Part shown: piece by piece, positions 32,355 to 43,851 of the stretch
Position numbering within the stretch: position 1 is the first letter of the stretch
Layout of the letters: each line of letters opens with the position of its first letter
NCBI GenBank assembly: GCA_031002005.1
Contig: CM061920.1
Location: 46,044,610-46,108,609, forward strand
DNA from: Vandiemenella viatica
Taxonomy: Eukaryota > Arthropoda > Insecta > Orthoptera > Morabidae
Direction: 5' to 3'
Length of the DNA: 64,000 nucleotides
Notes under the pieces: model-generated
Databases searched by the model: none
What the model was told of the DNA's origin: nothing
Seen by the model: only the letters and a program-made list of their open reading frames with translations
Position numbers and translations under genes: made by a program

Positions 32355-34795
32355 GAGGATATTTAATTTAATTTAATTGCAATGGAGCACACACTCCGGT
32401 GGCAATTTCCCTACACACCCAACTTCCCGCTATCCTTCACTCACCCACATTTGCCCTCTACAAATTTTAACTTTAAATTCTTTTAATGCTTTCGGTAGGT
32501 TTTTCATGATTCCCCTTGGTAACTCATTCCAATCCCTGACACCCTTACCTAAAAAAGAAAATCTTCCCACACCCTTGTGCCTGAAATCGAGTGCCAGCTT
32601 GTGGTCATGGTCATCTTTTCCCTTCCATGAACTACTTTTCATACCTACTGCAATATCTTTCCATGCCTCATCGCCAGTATACACCCTGTACACTCCATTA
32701 CCCTCCTCATCCTCCTCCTGTCTTGCAATGAATCCCATTCCAGCTCCTTTATCATATCTGTCACTGATTACATTCTGCGATAAGTTCCAGAAACTAATTT
32801 AGCAGCCCTTTCTTTGCACCTTCTCCAACTCCTGTATTTGATACTCAAAATGTGGGTCCCATACTACACTACCATATTCGAGCAATGGTCTGACCAAAGT
32901 TTTGTAACCCAATTCCTTTCCTTCTCTCTTGCATCCCCCTTATCACTCTCTCCAACAAGTGCAGGATTTTGAAACCTTTTCCTACCACCTGTCCAATGTG
33001 TCCTGCCCAGTTAAGCTTGTTATCAAATGTATTGCCAAGATATTTACATTTCAAGTCTTCAGCAAGCAATTCTTCCCCGACCTTATATTCATAATTAACC
33101 TTTTGTTTTTTTATTTGTGTATCTAATTAGCTGACTCTTCTTTGCATTTATCTTCATCCCATGTTTACCAACCCAACTAGATATCCTGTCCAGATCACCC
33201 TGCAACTGTTTACAGTCCTCTATCGTTTTGATCCTTTTATATAGCATTATGTCATCTGCAAACAATCTAATTTCAGATAGTAAACAATCAACACAATTAT
33301 TCATTAGAATAATGAATAGCAATGGTCTCATTACGCTACCCTGCGGCACTTACTTCCACTTCCTTTGATACCGCATTTCCTACCCTAACTTTCTGTTTTC
33401 TACCTTTTAAAAATTCTTCTACCCAGCAAATCACTTTCTTATCCACTCCAATAGTTTTTACCTAATTTGCTACCATTTTGTGGCTTACTCTGTCAAACGC
33501 CTTTGAAAGATCTAGTGCTACACTATCAATTTGGCCTCCCTTGTCCATTTCATCTGAAATAACTTGCATATATCCCACCATCTGAGATTTGCATGAATAT
33601 CCTTGCCTGAACCCATGTTGCCTACTTGAAAACCACTTACGCTCCTCACATATTTTTCTGATATGGTTGCATATCAATCTTTCCATTAATTTACCTACCA
33701 CTGAAGTCAAACGTATTGGCCTGTAATTCTCAACTCTATTTCTCACCCCTCCTTTATGTACCGGTACTGCTATCGCACTTTTCCAGTCTTGTGGTAAGCA
33801 GCAAGTTTCCAGACTCAATTTAAATAATATTTCAAGATAAGGTACAATGTCACATCCGACTATCTTTAAGATATCTGTAGTAATATTATCTGCACCAGCC
33901 CCCTTATGTTTTTTCAGCTTGCTTATTTCCTTCATGATTTCTTCGGGATGAATTTCAAATTTTTTAGTATCTTTAGTACCTTCCCGTTTCTGATTCATTG
34001 TCCCTAATGCTCTCACTAAACCAGTTACTTAAAATCTCTGCCTTTTTCAAATCCTCAGTAACTACTTCTCCATCCTTATCTATGAGCATCTCTACACCCT
34101 CCCTTCCCCTCAGTTTCCTGATATAGCCATAGAAATTTCTAGATGCGTCAGTCAGTGGTCCTCCTGCACTGACAATACTCTTCATAAACCCATCTTTAGC
34201 CACTTTCTTTGCTGTTATTATGTCCTTGTTTAGTTGTTTCAAATATTCCCTACTACCCTGTTGTTCCTAACTCTGTTATGTTCTCTTCGTACCAACCTCT
34301 TTAACCTTCTCACTTCCCTATTATAGTACACAGGTTCTCTACTTATCTTTATTTTCTGTTTTGGAATGAATTTTTCTTCCCCATTTCTTATTATCTCCTT
34401 GAACTCTTCCCACCTTGACTCTACTGTACTTGTGCCTTCCTTCCATTTGCTGAAACGTTCTCTGAAATATCTCTTCAAATTTGAAATCTGTGCCTTTTTA
34501 TAATTGTACCTATTTCCCTCTTCTGTTTTGGCTGCTGGTTCACTGAATCCTCTAATATCCATCAGAACTGCGACATGATCACTTATTCCTTCCGTTACTT
34601 AACACCCCACGAGATTATCATCGGGCTTTATTAGGAATACATCCAAAATATTTTGCCCCCTAGTGTTTTGCTCTACCACTTGTGTAAATCCTCCTTCCCT
34701 TATTAAGGTATTTGCAAATCTTTGTTCCCTGGTGTTATTAATCTTATTTCCTTCCCAGTTAACACCTGGTAAATTTAAATCCCCACCAGGACAAG
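32355..34795 (-). mobile_element. CR1/Jockey-superfamily LINE, 5'-truncated
   Basis: Minus strand, 5' to 3'. GDLNLPGVNW (endonuclease catalytic motif) lies right at the truncation. ISDHVAVLMD follows, then RT blocks GADNITTDILKI, NYRPIRLTSVVGKLMER, SSRQHGFRQGYSCKSQ, VALDLSKAFDRVSH and LFADDIMLYK (catalytic FADD). The tail is DWNELPRGIMKNLPKALKEF. It ends in an (AATTA)n tail at 32353-32378, as microsatellite-tailed CR1/RTE elements do. The ORF is broken into about six frames by small lesions, so it is relatively young. It sits in the 5' part of a mariner. Confidence 0.9.
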
Positions 34796-34882
34796 TGTAC
34801 CAAAATTAGAAAAACAAAAATCGACTGTACGAATCTGGCAAAATTCGAGAACTCACCTTACTTTTTGAAAAAACCTCGTGTG

Positions 34883-35222
34883 TGTGTGTACTAAACAGTG
34901 AAATCAAAGGCACTAAGTAGCAAAAAGGAATTAAATGGGGATAGGGAAATGAACCACCACTTACCTTTAGATGATGAATGTGGGTCACGAACAAACAGAA
35001 AAGACAAAAATACAAGTGATGAAGAAATTTTCAGAATGAGCCCTTTTGTCAACAGGAGAACATTATGGAAGGTGGGTGATGTTGGAGACTGCCTCACAGA
35101 GAGACAGTTGACTCAGAAAATGGAGGGGGTAAATTCAAACAGAGGAAAAGTAGAGGGGCAGTGATTCATAGCTAATACCCTTGCATAGATAAATATCCAA
35201 ACTAATCTCTGGTCGGTGGGAA
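34883..35222 (+). mobile_element. Penelope-like N-terminal fragment
   Basis: The plus strand encodes EMNHHLPLDDECGSRTNRKD, then KNTSDEEIF and TLWKVGDVGDC. These are homologous to EMSHHLPLDGCVARTHRKDK at the start of the PLE on the minus strand at 37360. It thus lies inverted relative to that PLE and close to its 3' end. PLEs are known to carry terminal segments in direct or inverted orientation. 35223-35400 between them is AT-rich without features. Confidence 0.7.
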
Positions 35223-35399
35223 GAGAAAAATATAGTTAAATCTAAATATGAAATACATATATATATTAATTTCAAAAATTAAAAATAATAATAATTTAAA
35301 AAAATTTAAAGCAAAGATTCTATGAAGTAAACATCACCTTAGGTAATGGAGATGGAGGAAAAGAGAGGATTAAAAAAGGATAAACATAAGTAAAAATAA

Positions 35400-37370
35400 T
35401 AATAATAATGACCGGGTATTATCTCAAGTTGAGGGCCGGTAGTTGTGCCCAGTTTTTACTGGTAGGCAAGTTCCCACCTTCTGAGTTCAGTGTAGCTGCT
35501 GCTATTAGGGAGGACTCTGATAGTATGGACTGTCAAACAATAGTTGAAATTATTCGAGTCATGGGTGATGGCATGGGCAGCAAGTGGGTGCTTTGGGTTC
35601 CATGTCAACACCATCTGTCGGTGACCATTTCGTCTTATGCAAAGTGGAGTTTTGGTCAAACCTATATATGAAGCCAGGCAGTGGTTGCATGTTAACTGGT
35701 AAATTACATGGGAGGTTTCACAGGCTGCGTGTCCTATGATAGGGAAGCTTTCCCATGTGACAGGATTGGTGAATGTGGCAGAGGCATGGTGTATGTCGCC
35801 CATCTTGCAGCGGGGAAAGAGCCTCGGGGCTGACTGTTGGGACGAGGAAGACTATGTTTGTGGACTAGAAGTTCGCTGAGGTTAGGAGGTCTGCTGAAAC
35901 AAGTTCTAGGAGCGGCTGGGAGGATTTTAGGAAGGAAGAATCTCATTTAAGTGCAGGTTTGCAGGAAATCATAGCCCTGCATGAGGATTCTGTTAATTGA
36001 TTCGAGGCCTGTGTAGTATTGTGTGACCAAGACTGGATTGTGGTTAGTTTTCTTGGGTTTGGGATGATTGATGGGCTGAGTAGGTTGTAATGTTGCCTGT
36101 GAAAGCTGTTTGTTCACCAAAGCCAGAGGGTATTTGTGAGATATCAATGCTTGTGAAATACTGTAAGAATAATCCATGAGGGACTGTTGGTTGGAGCATA
36201 TGCGACTACCTCGAATGCCAAGACTGTATGGGAGGCAACATTTGGTTTGATACGGGTGGCAACTGTCAAAATGGAGATACAGTTGAAGGTTGGTTGGTTT
36301 GGTGTGGACTGAAGAGTTGAGGTAGCCATTTGAGAGGGACAAATCCACATCTAAGAATGTGAACTGCATGTGGGAGTAGGACCAAGTGAATTTCAGCATG
36401 CTTAAGGCATTGAGATGGTTCAGGAAATTTAGCCGTTCGTTTTCTCCATGTGTCCAAATCATAAAGATGTCATCATTGAATCAAAGCCAAATGAGGGGTT
36501 GGAGAAGGACTTCCTCCAGAAATGTCTGTTCCATATGACCCATGAACATATTAGCATAAGAGGGTGCCATACGGGTGCCCATGGCAGTGCCACAGGTTTG
36601 GTGATAGATGTTGCCTTTGAAGGAGGAGTAATTGTTATTGAGAATCAGGTGGGCCAATTTGATGACTAAGGATGTCGTAGGGAGGCTGTTGGGAGGGCGC
36701 TGGTCCAGAAAATGTTGCATGCCACTGAGGCCATGTCAGTGTGAAATGCTTTTGTACAAGGATGTGATGTCAATGGTAACCAGTATGGAGTTGGAAGGAA
36801 GTGGGTTGGGTATGGTAGAAAGCCAGAAGAGAAAATGTTGGGTGTCCTTTATATGAGAAGGGAGCTGACTAACTATACTGGTCAACCAAGGCAGAGATGC
36901 GCTCAGTTGCCGATCCGTAAGCTGCAACAATAGGGCATCCTGGATTGCAAGGTTTGTGGATTTTGGGAAGGAGATAAAGGGTAGATGTACATGGATTTTG
37001 GAGAGTAAGAAGTGAAATGGATTGTGGGGTGAGAACTTGGAGGGGCCCACTAAACTATACGTATTCCTGTATTTTCTTGTTGACAGCAGTAGTTGGATCT
37101 TCCGATAGGTGGCAGTAAGTGCTGGTGTCTGATAACTGACAAAGAGCTTCAGCCACATAGTCACTCCTGTTCGTGACTACAGTGGTTGAGCCAGACTCAG
37201 AGTCTTTCTGTGACACAGTCTTCAACATCACCCACCTCCCATAACGTTCCCCCATTGACAAAGGGCTCGTCCCTAAAATTTCTTTAACAGTTGTGTTTTT
37301 GTCTTTTCTGTGCGTTCTGGCCACACATCCATCTAAAGGTAAGTGGTGGCTCATTTCCATATCCTAATTT
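35400..37370 (-). pseudogene. Penelope-like element polyprotein, broken
   Basis: Domains in order on the minus strand: N-terminal KNTTVKEILG and DYVAEALCQLSDTSTYCHLS (37360-37070). RT motif A ILVTIDITSLYKSISH (near 36740). Motif B CGTAMGTRMAPSYANMFMG (near 36570). Catalytic FNDDIFMIWTHGE (36480-36445, where FIDD or YVDD is expected). FTFLDVDLSLSNGYLNS, KPTNLQLYLH. Finally the GIY-YIG-type endonuclease YQLTCNHCLASYIGLT with IRRNGHR (near 35700). RT plus GIY-YIG defines PLEs. At least four frame breaks are present. The near-complete order makes it the best PLE in the window. Confidence 0.92.
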
Positions 37371-37512
37371 AATATATATAGGTTATTAGGAAACAAAGGC
37401 GCTAAAAGCAGATATATTAAACATTTGAATAGGAGAAAAACCATCACTTACCATAGAAGAGGATTCCTGTGGCATCGAGACACGGAAAAACAAATACTCA
37501 CATAGAGCAAAA

Positions 37513-37538
37513 TTTCCGAGCCTATAGCCCTTCTTCAG
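37513..37538 (-). ncRNA. Hammerhead-like motif, left arm
   Basis: The minus strand reads CTGAAGA, AGGGCTATAGGCTC, then GGAAA: the mirror image of the motif at 37879, with one extra G before GAAA. Confidence 0.3.
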
Positions 37539-37878
37539 TAGTAGTGAGATGGCTGCATGCTGGAGGCTGGCAGCCAACTGAGTTAGCCAACAAGGCCCTT
37601 AGCTCGTGGTGGGAGAAAAACAACATGGCAGGAAGTGAGGGTGGGGTTAGAAAGGTATAAACCAGAAATTAATGATAAATAATAAAGGTTAGTTAAAGTG
37701 AGGGTGGAGGTAGAAAGGCATAACCCAGAAAATAATGATAAATAATAAAGGTTAATGCCTTTCTACCCCCACCCTCACTTCCCACCATGTTGTTTTCCCC
37801 CCCCACCATGAACTAACGGCCTTGTTGACTAACTCAGTTGGCTGCCAGCCTTCATCTTGCAGCCATCTCACTCTACAT

Positions 37879-37903
37879 CTGAAGAAGGGCTATAGGCTCG
37901 AAA
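37879..37903 (+). ncRNA. Hammerhead-like motif, right arm
   Basis: CTGAAGA, spacer A, GGGC, loop TATAG, GCTC, GAAA. Both conserved strings of a hammerhead core are exact and a 4-bp helix II (one G-U) can form. The spacer base after CTGAAGA departs from the standard fold. Helices I and III were not demonstrated. Confidence 0.4.
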
Positions 37904-38070
37904 ATTTTGCTCTATGTGTGTGCATGTTTTTCTGTGTCTTGAGACTGCAGGAATCCTCTTCTATGGTAAGCGGTGGTTTTTCTCCTATCCAAATGTTTTA
38001 GATAAGTAAAATCAAATGTTTATTTATCATTCTCGATTTAAAAAAATGAACCATAAGACTATTTTTCCAG

Positions 38071-38146
38071 GCTGAAGCACAATGGGAGGCTGATCAGTCA
38101 TTGGACCAGGTACCATCTCGACTACTCAACAATCTGCCCACAGGAG
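38071..38146 (+). CDS. Candidate internal coding exon, unknown gene
   Basis: 76 bp between a good acceptor (CTATTTTTCCAG, ending 38070) and donor GTATGT (38147). In phase 0 it encodes AEAQWEADQSLDQ, then VPSRLLNNLPTG, plus the first base of a codon. This phase fits the exon at 8790-8864, which ends in phase 0. A second frame is also open, so coding is supported mainly by splice sites and phase. I do not recognise the protein. A weaker donor, CAG/GTACCA at 38110, would shorten it to 39 bp. Confidence 0.6.
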
Positions 38147-38599
38147 GTATGTTTTCTCCAAATTTCATGGTTACAGCTGATTTATTCAGTCTCATTTTAT
38201 ATTATAAATTCAGATAATTTTTTTGTTTTTTTTGTTTCACATTTTAATGTGAGAGTTACATCACATTAGTAAATTCCTGTAGAACAAATAGACACAAATG
38301 CAAATTCTGAGCAATTTAATTGGTTTTTCTAGGTGATCGATTTTTATCTGGTAGTTATAATCTTAAGATATAGACCATTATTTGAACAGTGAAAAAAATA
38401 ACAGTTTGGTTTGCTTAATTTATTCTAACTAGGTAATAGTAGTAAGTTGTTATTAAGATCTCGACAGATAATAATGTAAATTATTGATAAAGTAAAATAC
38501 AGTTATATAAGTATAGAATGAGATTCAAAGAGCAGCAGATGAAGGTGACTTTTTGGTAACATTTTGATGATCCAAAGTATATGTAAGATCATATCCTAC
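38147..38599. other. Intron sequence, no recognised element
   Basis: AT-rich DNA downstream of the 38071 exon. No relic is seen until the LINE at about 38600. Confidence 0.4.
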
Positions 38600-39900
38600 A
38601 TCTGGGTGACAGGAACACTACCTGCTGTGGAGGGATCGCCCTTATATCAGGATCCTACAAGATTCTCTCTAAGGCAGTACACGAAAGTAGAAGCTCAGTT
38701 AGATTCTTTTAGAGGAGAATATTAAGCTGGTTTCCGGAAAACTAGTACCTTGCAGGACACATCCTAAATCTCAAAACCATTCTCACCTACAAGAGCCTCA
38801 ATACCTCACTCCACTTGGCAACCTTCATTGACTTTCAAGAAGACCAATGGCTCCATTGGTAGGAAATCCCTGTTCCAAACTCATTGAACAAGACCTTGAA
38901 CCTTCTAAAACTAATACTACATCCTTTGAGACCAGACAAGGTCTTAGACGTGGGGATAGCTTGTCGCCGATTCTCCTTAACTGTCTCTTGGAAAAAGTAA
39001 TTCAGACGACCACACTAACAGACTGCTCTGGGTTGAGAATCGGTTACAGGAAGGATGAACTACTAGTCAATTCCCTAGCCTTCATAGATATCTTCACTCT
39101 CCTAGCATCCAGTGTGAAGGAAGCTAACTATCCTCTCTCTCCCACGTAGCAGCTAAAGTGGGTTGAAGATTTTCATCAACAAAAACTGAGTTCATCTCCA
39201 ACATCAGAAATGCGCCCAACTTAATCCTACTGGGAAACACAATGATATTATGGACTAATGCCTTCAAATATATTAGAGAATGTATAATCCCGATCATCAA
39301 CGAGAACTTAGCTATGAATAACAGGTGCACCAAACTAGAGAGAACATGCCTTATTCATAAGAACGTGTTTGAATCTAAATTATTCTCCCTTAACACCAAA
39401 ATCAGGAACTCCAATACTGTAGTCCAACTATCGGTACTGTATGCCTCAGAGTGCCTGAACATGGTTGACAAAGGACAACTTAAAAAACTTGAACTAAAAG
39501 AACGAAAGATCCTGAGAAAAATCATGGTTCCTATCAAAGACGTCAAAATGCGGACCTAAGCCGTTCATCAGAGAGCATTACAAAACCTGTGAAAAAGAGG
39601 AGTTGGATCTTTATGGTCACACAGTTTGTATGGACAATCACAGACTTGTATCTAAAATACCTGATACTCTTTAAAGCTGTGCTCCGAAATTGCAAAGACT
39701 ACGGGAGAATGTTGAATTGAGAGCCTGGAAAATATAGGACCTTTCCAAAAATAGCCGAAAGGCACGGCAAATTCTCAAATACTTAACACTGCCTGTTTGA
39801 AACCAATACCCATGCTAACATGGGTACGAATAGCACACCAACTATTAAAAAATGGCAGAGCAGTAAAAAACAGAACAACAGACATGACTAAGATAGTAAA
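38600..39900 (+). pseudogene. LINE reverse transcriptase relic
   Basis: Plus-strand frames give ALISGSYKILSKAV (RT block 1), LATFIDFQ (motif A, FIDFxKAFD), TRQGLRRGDSLSPILLNCLL (motif B, RQGDSLSPLLFNLVLE), a degraded catalytic 'LAFIDIF' for LAFADDI, and the C-terminal QLKKLELKERKILRKIM, TCEKEELDLYGHTV and DNHRLVSKI. The order fits the RT and tail of a non-LTR element. The 5' half is missing and stops are frequent. Confidence 0.75.
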
Positions 39901-39939
39901 TCACAAGAAGAAACAAAAGATCTACACTCAGAATTTAAA

Positions 39940-40335
39940 TGGATGAGCCACAGAAAGCCATTAAAATGTTTAGAACTGGTAAAGAAACCGGTCTTGATGA
40001 TATAACATCATATAACAACATTTCAGAATCGTAGCAATGGAATGGCTTTTGCACCTTGGCTCTTCTGTTGTCAAAAACTATCACTATCTCTATGCTACCT
40101 CTGCAAGATATTTGAAAGGATGCTCTGCTTTATTCAACTGAGTGCCACAATTGGACTGAAACTGATTTACCAACAAGTTAGTTTTAGACCTGCCAAGAAT
40201 TGCACCACACATATCCTCAACCTGATTCAACACACTGAAATTGATTTTGAGCTAGGGTTAATCTCAGGGTTTCTCTCTGCAGCATGTGACATCGTACAGC
40301 ATAACATCTTTATAAGAGTGGAGGCTTTCTAGGCA
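39940..40335 (+). pseudogene. Jockey-like LINE RT fragment
   Basis: FRTGKETGLDDITS (like LxNGKAPGxDxI), KIFERMLCFIQL, IYQQVSFRPAKNCTTHILNL (like LIxxQxGFRPGKSCTxQxLxLTQ) and a degraded motif A 'GFLSAACDIVQH' follow in order. It is truncated at about 40335 where PLE sequence begins. The C-terminal fragment at 50640-51660 is of similar type but need not be the same copy. Confidence 0.65.
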
Positions 40336-40386
40336 TTGTATATTTTCAGGTAACTAGACGAGTGATAAAGTCTGTATAGCACAACG

Positions 40387-40414
40387 TTTCGGTGGTCATG
40401 TCCTCTGCCATCAT
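40387..40414 (-). ncRNA. Degenerate hammerhead-like hairpin beside PLE
   Basis: The minus strand reads ATGATGG...GAAACGTTGTG: GAAA is intact but two core bases are altered and no stable helix II is seen. It is included only because its place (3' of the PLE relic, same strand) equals that of the motif at 19880. Confidence 0.2.
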
Positions 40415-41170
40415 TGTAAAGTAGCTGCTGCATGTGGGTGATGGGGTTGCTTGTATATCCCACAGAATCCTTAAATACTGGCAGCATTGTTGGTGTTGAT
40501 TGTTAGCATTTATTGTTGGCTTTGATTATTGGCATTGACTGTTGGTGGGGCAAATACAGAGGCTATTCCCAGTTCCAATGTAATCTCATTTTGTGGCTCA
40601 ATGGTCTCCATGCTTCACTTAATTGAAATCCATAATCTCTATTTACTAGATTATCAGATATATGGATTTCGACAGCTTCTGAAAAATTGCTGTCCCAGTA
40701 ACCTCTCGTGCGAGTGAGAATTTCTGTAGCTTTAAAATCGAAGCCGTGTCTCATGTTGACACTGTGCTCAGCAACCGCTGACTTGTCAGTTTGGCCTAGG
40801 TGGACATTGCGTGCATGTTCGGCGCATCTTTGGCTTATGCATCATATGGTTTGCCCAACATACACCTTTCGCATTGGCAAGGAATATGATTTATCCCGGG
40901 TGTTCGTAGCGCTAAGTCATCCTTGGGAGAGCACAGTATGTTTTTAATCTTGGCCCGTGGTCAAAAAATTATTTTAATACTACTTTTTTATAAAATCCTA
41001 ACACTCTTTGCCGTGGGGTCGCTCCCACATACGGAAGAAAGGTGAAGAGGCACGGGTCTTCCTGTTGTTGAATTTTTCTTCTTGCTGCTCTTCTAAAAAT
41101 CGAATCTATTAGTGCCTTACTATAACCATTCTTGCGGAAGGTCTCCTTCAGGTGACACGTTTAACTGGTG
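40415..41170 (-). pseudogene. Penelope-like GIY-YIG relic
   Basis: On the minus strand, a degraded 'INHIPCQCERC' for GIYxIxCxCGKVY, then CAEHARNV-type sequence. Next comes HGFDFKATEILTRTRGYWD with EAVEIHISDNLVNRDYGF, the usual C-terminus of PLE endonucleases. The RT domain is not present. It abuts the LINE fragment ending at 40335. Confidence 0.7.
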
Positions 41171-41504
41171 AAGTAGCTGTATCACATAAAGCTCAAGCTT
41201 TACAGTGTCATGTAACCTTAATTTTGCTAATTGATCATAAAAATTGGCTAAAAGAGCTGTGAGCTCATAAAAATTCAACAGTAAAAAAATCATTTTCTTG
41301 TAGTTTTCGGGTAATAAGTAGGATTAATCAGTAAAGTTCAATTGCGATATATTGTAAACATTGTCTATATAAGTAGAATAGCTTATTTCCTAACAGAATT
41401 CATTCCCTTCCTGTACAGAGATACAGTAGTTAACAAAATTCAAACAGGTACAACATTTTAGGTTTATAAAATAAAAATAAACTTGCAATCATCAAAAATG
41501 AAAT

Positions 41505-41682
41505 GACAACAAAACAGCGCTAGCAAATGCAATCACTGCAGATTAATGCAACAGGCCAGGCAACAACACAGGCGGCATGAATGGGCAATGAGTTGCGCTG
41601 TAATTGCCTAGCGGCAAAAATGCTTACTACACAAGCTCCACTCATGGCAATGCTATTCCGGTTATTTTTGGGAACCCCCTCG
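41505..41682 (-). mobile_element. mariner 5'-end fragment
   Basis: The reverse complement starts CGAGGGGGTTCCCAAAAATA. For some 170 bp it matches the 5' end of the mariner at 22862 ('GGAATAGCATTGC', 'CTGCAGTGATTG', 'GCTGTTTTGTT'). TA follows at 41683-41684. The remainder is deleted. Confidence 0.8.
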
Positions 41683-41684
41683 TA

Positions 41685-42899
41685 TGTTTAAAAAAATGAG
41701 GGTTTTTTCTATGCACACTGAGTGAGTTTTGTAAAGATTTAGGTAGCATTTTGGCCAAGAAGAGGAAAATAATATTTTAAGTGAGAAAATGGCCAGATGA
41801 TGTCACGAAACAATATTATAGATTTTGAAGGAAAGAAAGAAAACTATATTAAGGAGGGTAATAGCAGATAAAAATCATCACTGTCATATAGAAAATTGGA
41901 TTTGGTAATGTTTGGCATGCATTTCAACTCTGTAGCACCGATACTTTTGGAGATAAAGAATATCTAAGGTTTTGAGTTAAGACACAATAGCAGTTTTCAT
42001 TAAGAAATATAATTGTAAGCACGCTCTATTATATATCAAAGAGAGAGGAGACTTTGTAGATGATTTTAAAGTAAGAACTTTAGCTATGAGTCTTATCAAA
42101 TGAGAGGAAATTTTAGGTTTTGGAACTTTAGAGAATTTTTTATAGACAAACAGTTGTATTTAGGGAAAAATTTGTTAGGAATTGATTTAATATTCAGACA
42201 AAGAGCTACCCTCCACAAAATTTTCAAGATCAGAGAGAAAATAAGGTTTAGCATTTCGCAATTTCCAGGAAAATTTCATTAGCTATCCGGGTTCGACTTA
42301 AGGAGGCCAGGCAGCTATGTTGCGTTCAGAAGCCTCAGTAGCATGAGGTTGTGTCCACGCTGAGCAGTTTTTTTTTTTTTTGTTGCATTATGCATTAGGC
42401 AGAAAAATGCACAGGGAGTAATGTAGAGACATCGGCCATTGTCACCTAGTGGAAGTGAAGCCTTGCTCTCGATGAAGTAGAAATTTTGTTTAGTATTGAG
42501 GGTCATCGGTACCTTCTTGCTGCTTGTCTCATGGTTTAAATTTGCAATCAATAATTTTGGAGGAGAAATTCGATACTTTAAAATTTTGGTACTGAGGATG
42601 TACATTGTTTCGAAGAATATATGGTTGAATATTCAGTAAAAGTCTACAGTGAAAGTTATTTAAGAACCTACCTTAATCTCCTGGAATTTTAGAGGGGATT
42701 GGCAACCAAAAGGCAGTGAACCATTAGGCTATTGTAACGGTTATAGTGTAACACCACCCACAGTAAAAGGCTAATACCTAACAACAAACGTTCTCACTTG
42801 GCTAGGAATGATAAAATTTCACCTATCTAGCATAAGACCTTGTTGCATAAATTATACCAACTTACAAATTATTTTAAGTTTACAGAAACCATCCAAAAT
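41685..42899. other. No recognised feature
   Basis: AT-rich DNA, with a T-run at about 42369-42380. No coherent coding relic or inverted ends seen. Confidence 0.4.
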
Positions 42900-43217
42900 T
42901 TACTTCTCAACCAAAGGATAGCAAAAGTCAATGGAGAACACAAACAAATGGGCTGCCCCAAGGAAGGGTCCTGATAAAAACAGCAGTAGTAAAATGTCTG
43001 TTACTTTGTGGTACACAGTACAAAACAGGAATTGCAAGGAATATTATGACCAAAACAAAACATGCTTATTATAGCTTAGCCATAATTTTTTTAGTCCAAT
43101 TAGTCTGTAAATATTGCCACTTAAGGTCGTTGGACCCATATTCAAACATTAATGAACTATCAAGACCTCTTCATTGGAATATCACAGGAGTGTGAATGGC
43201 ATAGGAATGAAATCTGT

Positions 43218-43244
<27 letters not shown>
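42900..43244 (+). other. Sequence ending in a 26-bp A-tract
   Basis: The A-run at 43219-43244 could be the tail of a retroposed sequence on the plus strand. I see no coding match upstream, and no target duplication was identified. Confidence 0.35.
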
Positions 43245-43251
<7 letters not shown>

Positions 43252-43299
43252 AACATTTACAATGTTTTATTTGGTGATCTTGTTGCAAATTTGAATATA

Positions 43300-43851
43300 A
43301 ATGTAGCAGTACAGTAGAAATGGACATGCTTTACATTCAATATGTAATTTTGTTCTTTTTTGGAGCAATAATAGTTATCAACAGTTCCAATTACAAATTT
43401 CCAATTACCAAACTTTCACATGGCTCCATAGCATTAACAACAACTTGCATTGCTTATGTTTTAATAGTAGATGTAGGCACATACTTCTTACATTTAGTGA
43501 AAACAGTAAACTTATACTTGCGGCCATATCTATGAATAACTTGTGGAAGCATATCATTTACACCAATGGTAGCACTTTTAATATCCATTCCTCACCTTGA
43601 TCCTAAATTCATTCTTTTAGGTGGGCAACCCTTTTGTGGTGAATCAACAGTTACATTGGAATCATTTGATTTCAGGCGTACATTGTGCAACACATCTGAA
43701 CAAGGAGTATTATCACCAACAGAACCATTATTACCATAAACTGTAGCATATTTATCAACTGTTTCCTTAAGGTTTGCTGATGGTTTTGTCTTTTCATCCT
43801 TCTTACCTCCCACTATATAATTTTCGGAACAAACATCATAAATTGTGATGT
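43300..43851 (-). pseudogene. Downstream half of the split SF3-helicase relic unit
   Basis: Minus-strand sequence continues, across the hAT insertion (43852-49333), the coding-like sequence found at 49334-49550. It keeps an open stretch with DVCSENYIVGGKKDEK and CPPKRMNLGSR, then broken frames. Function is not recognised. The link to the helicase-like part rests on position and on the direct repeat GATGT at the two hAT junctions. Confidence 0.4.

Larger units (their letters stand above)
30982..34878 (-). mobile_element. mariner carrying a SINE and a LINE
   Basis: The left end is TGAGGTTTGTTCAAAAAGTA and the right end, reverse-complemented, is CGAGGTTTTTTCAAAAAGTA, clearly a TIR pair 3.9 kb apart. 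Subtracting the LINE (about 32355-34795) and the SINE (31589-31824) leaves about 1.2 kb, the size of a mariner. TA is kept on the left (30980-30981) but not on the right. The right end abuts a PLE fragment. Confidence 0.8.
37421..37996. mobile_element. Large foldback element
   Basis: The outer arms read 'CATTTGAATAGGAGAAAAAC' and, reverse-complemented on the right, a near match. They continue through 'CTTACCATAGAAGAGGATTCC', 'GGGCTATAGGCTCG' and 'GGCTGCCAGC' toward the centre. The middle has a two-copy direct repeat of 'GATAAATAATAAAGGTTA' (near 37675 and 37737). The whole could fold into a hairpin with arms of some 300 bases. The right end lies 74 bp before the exon at 38071. Confidence 0.9.
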
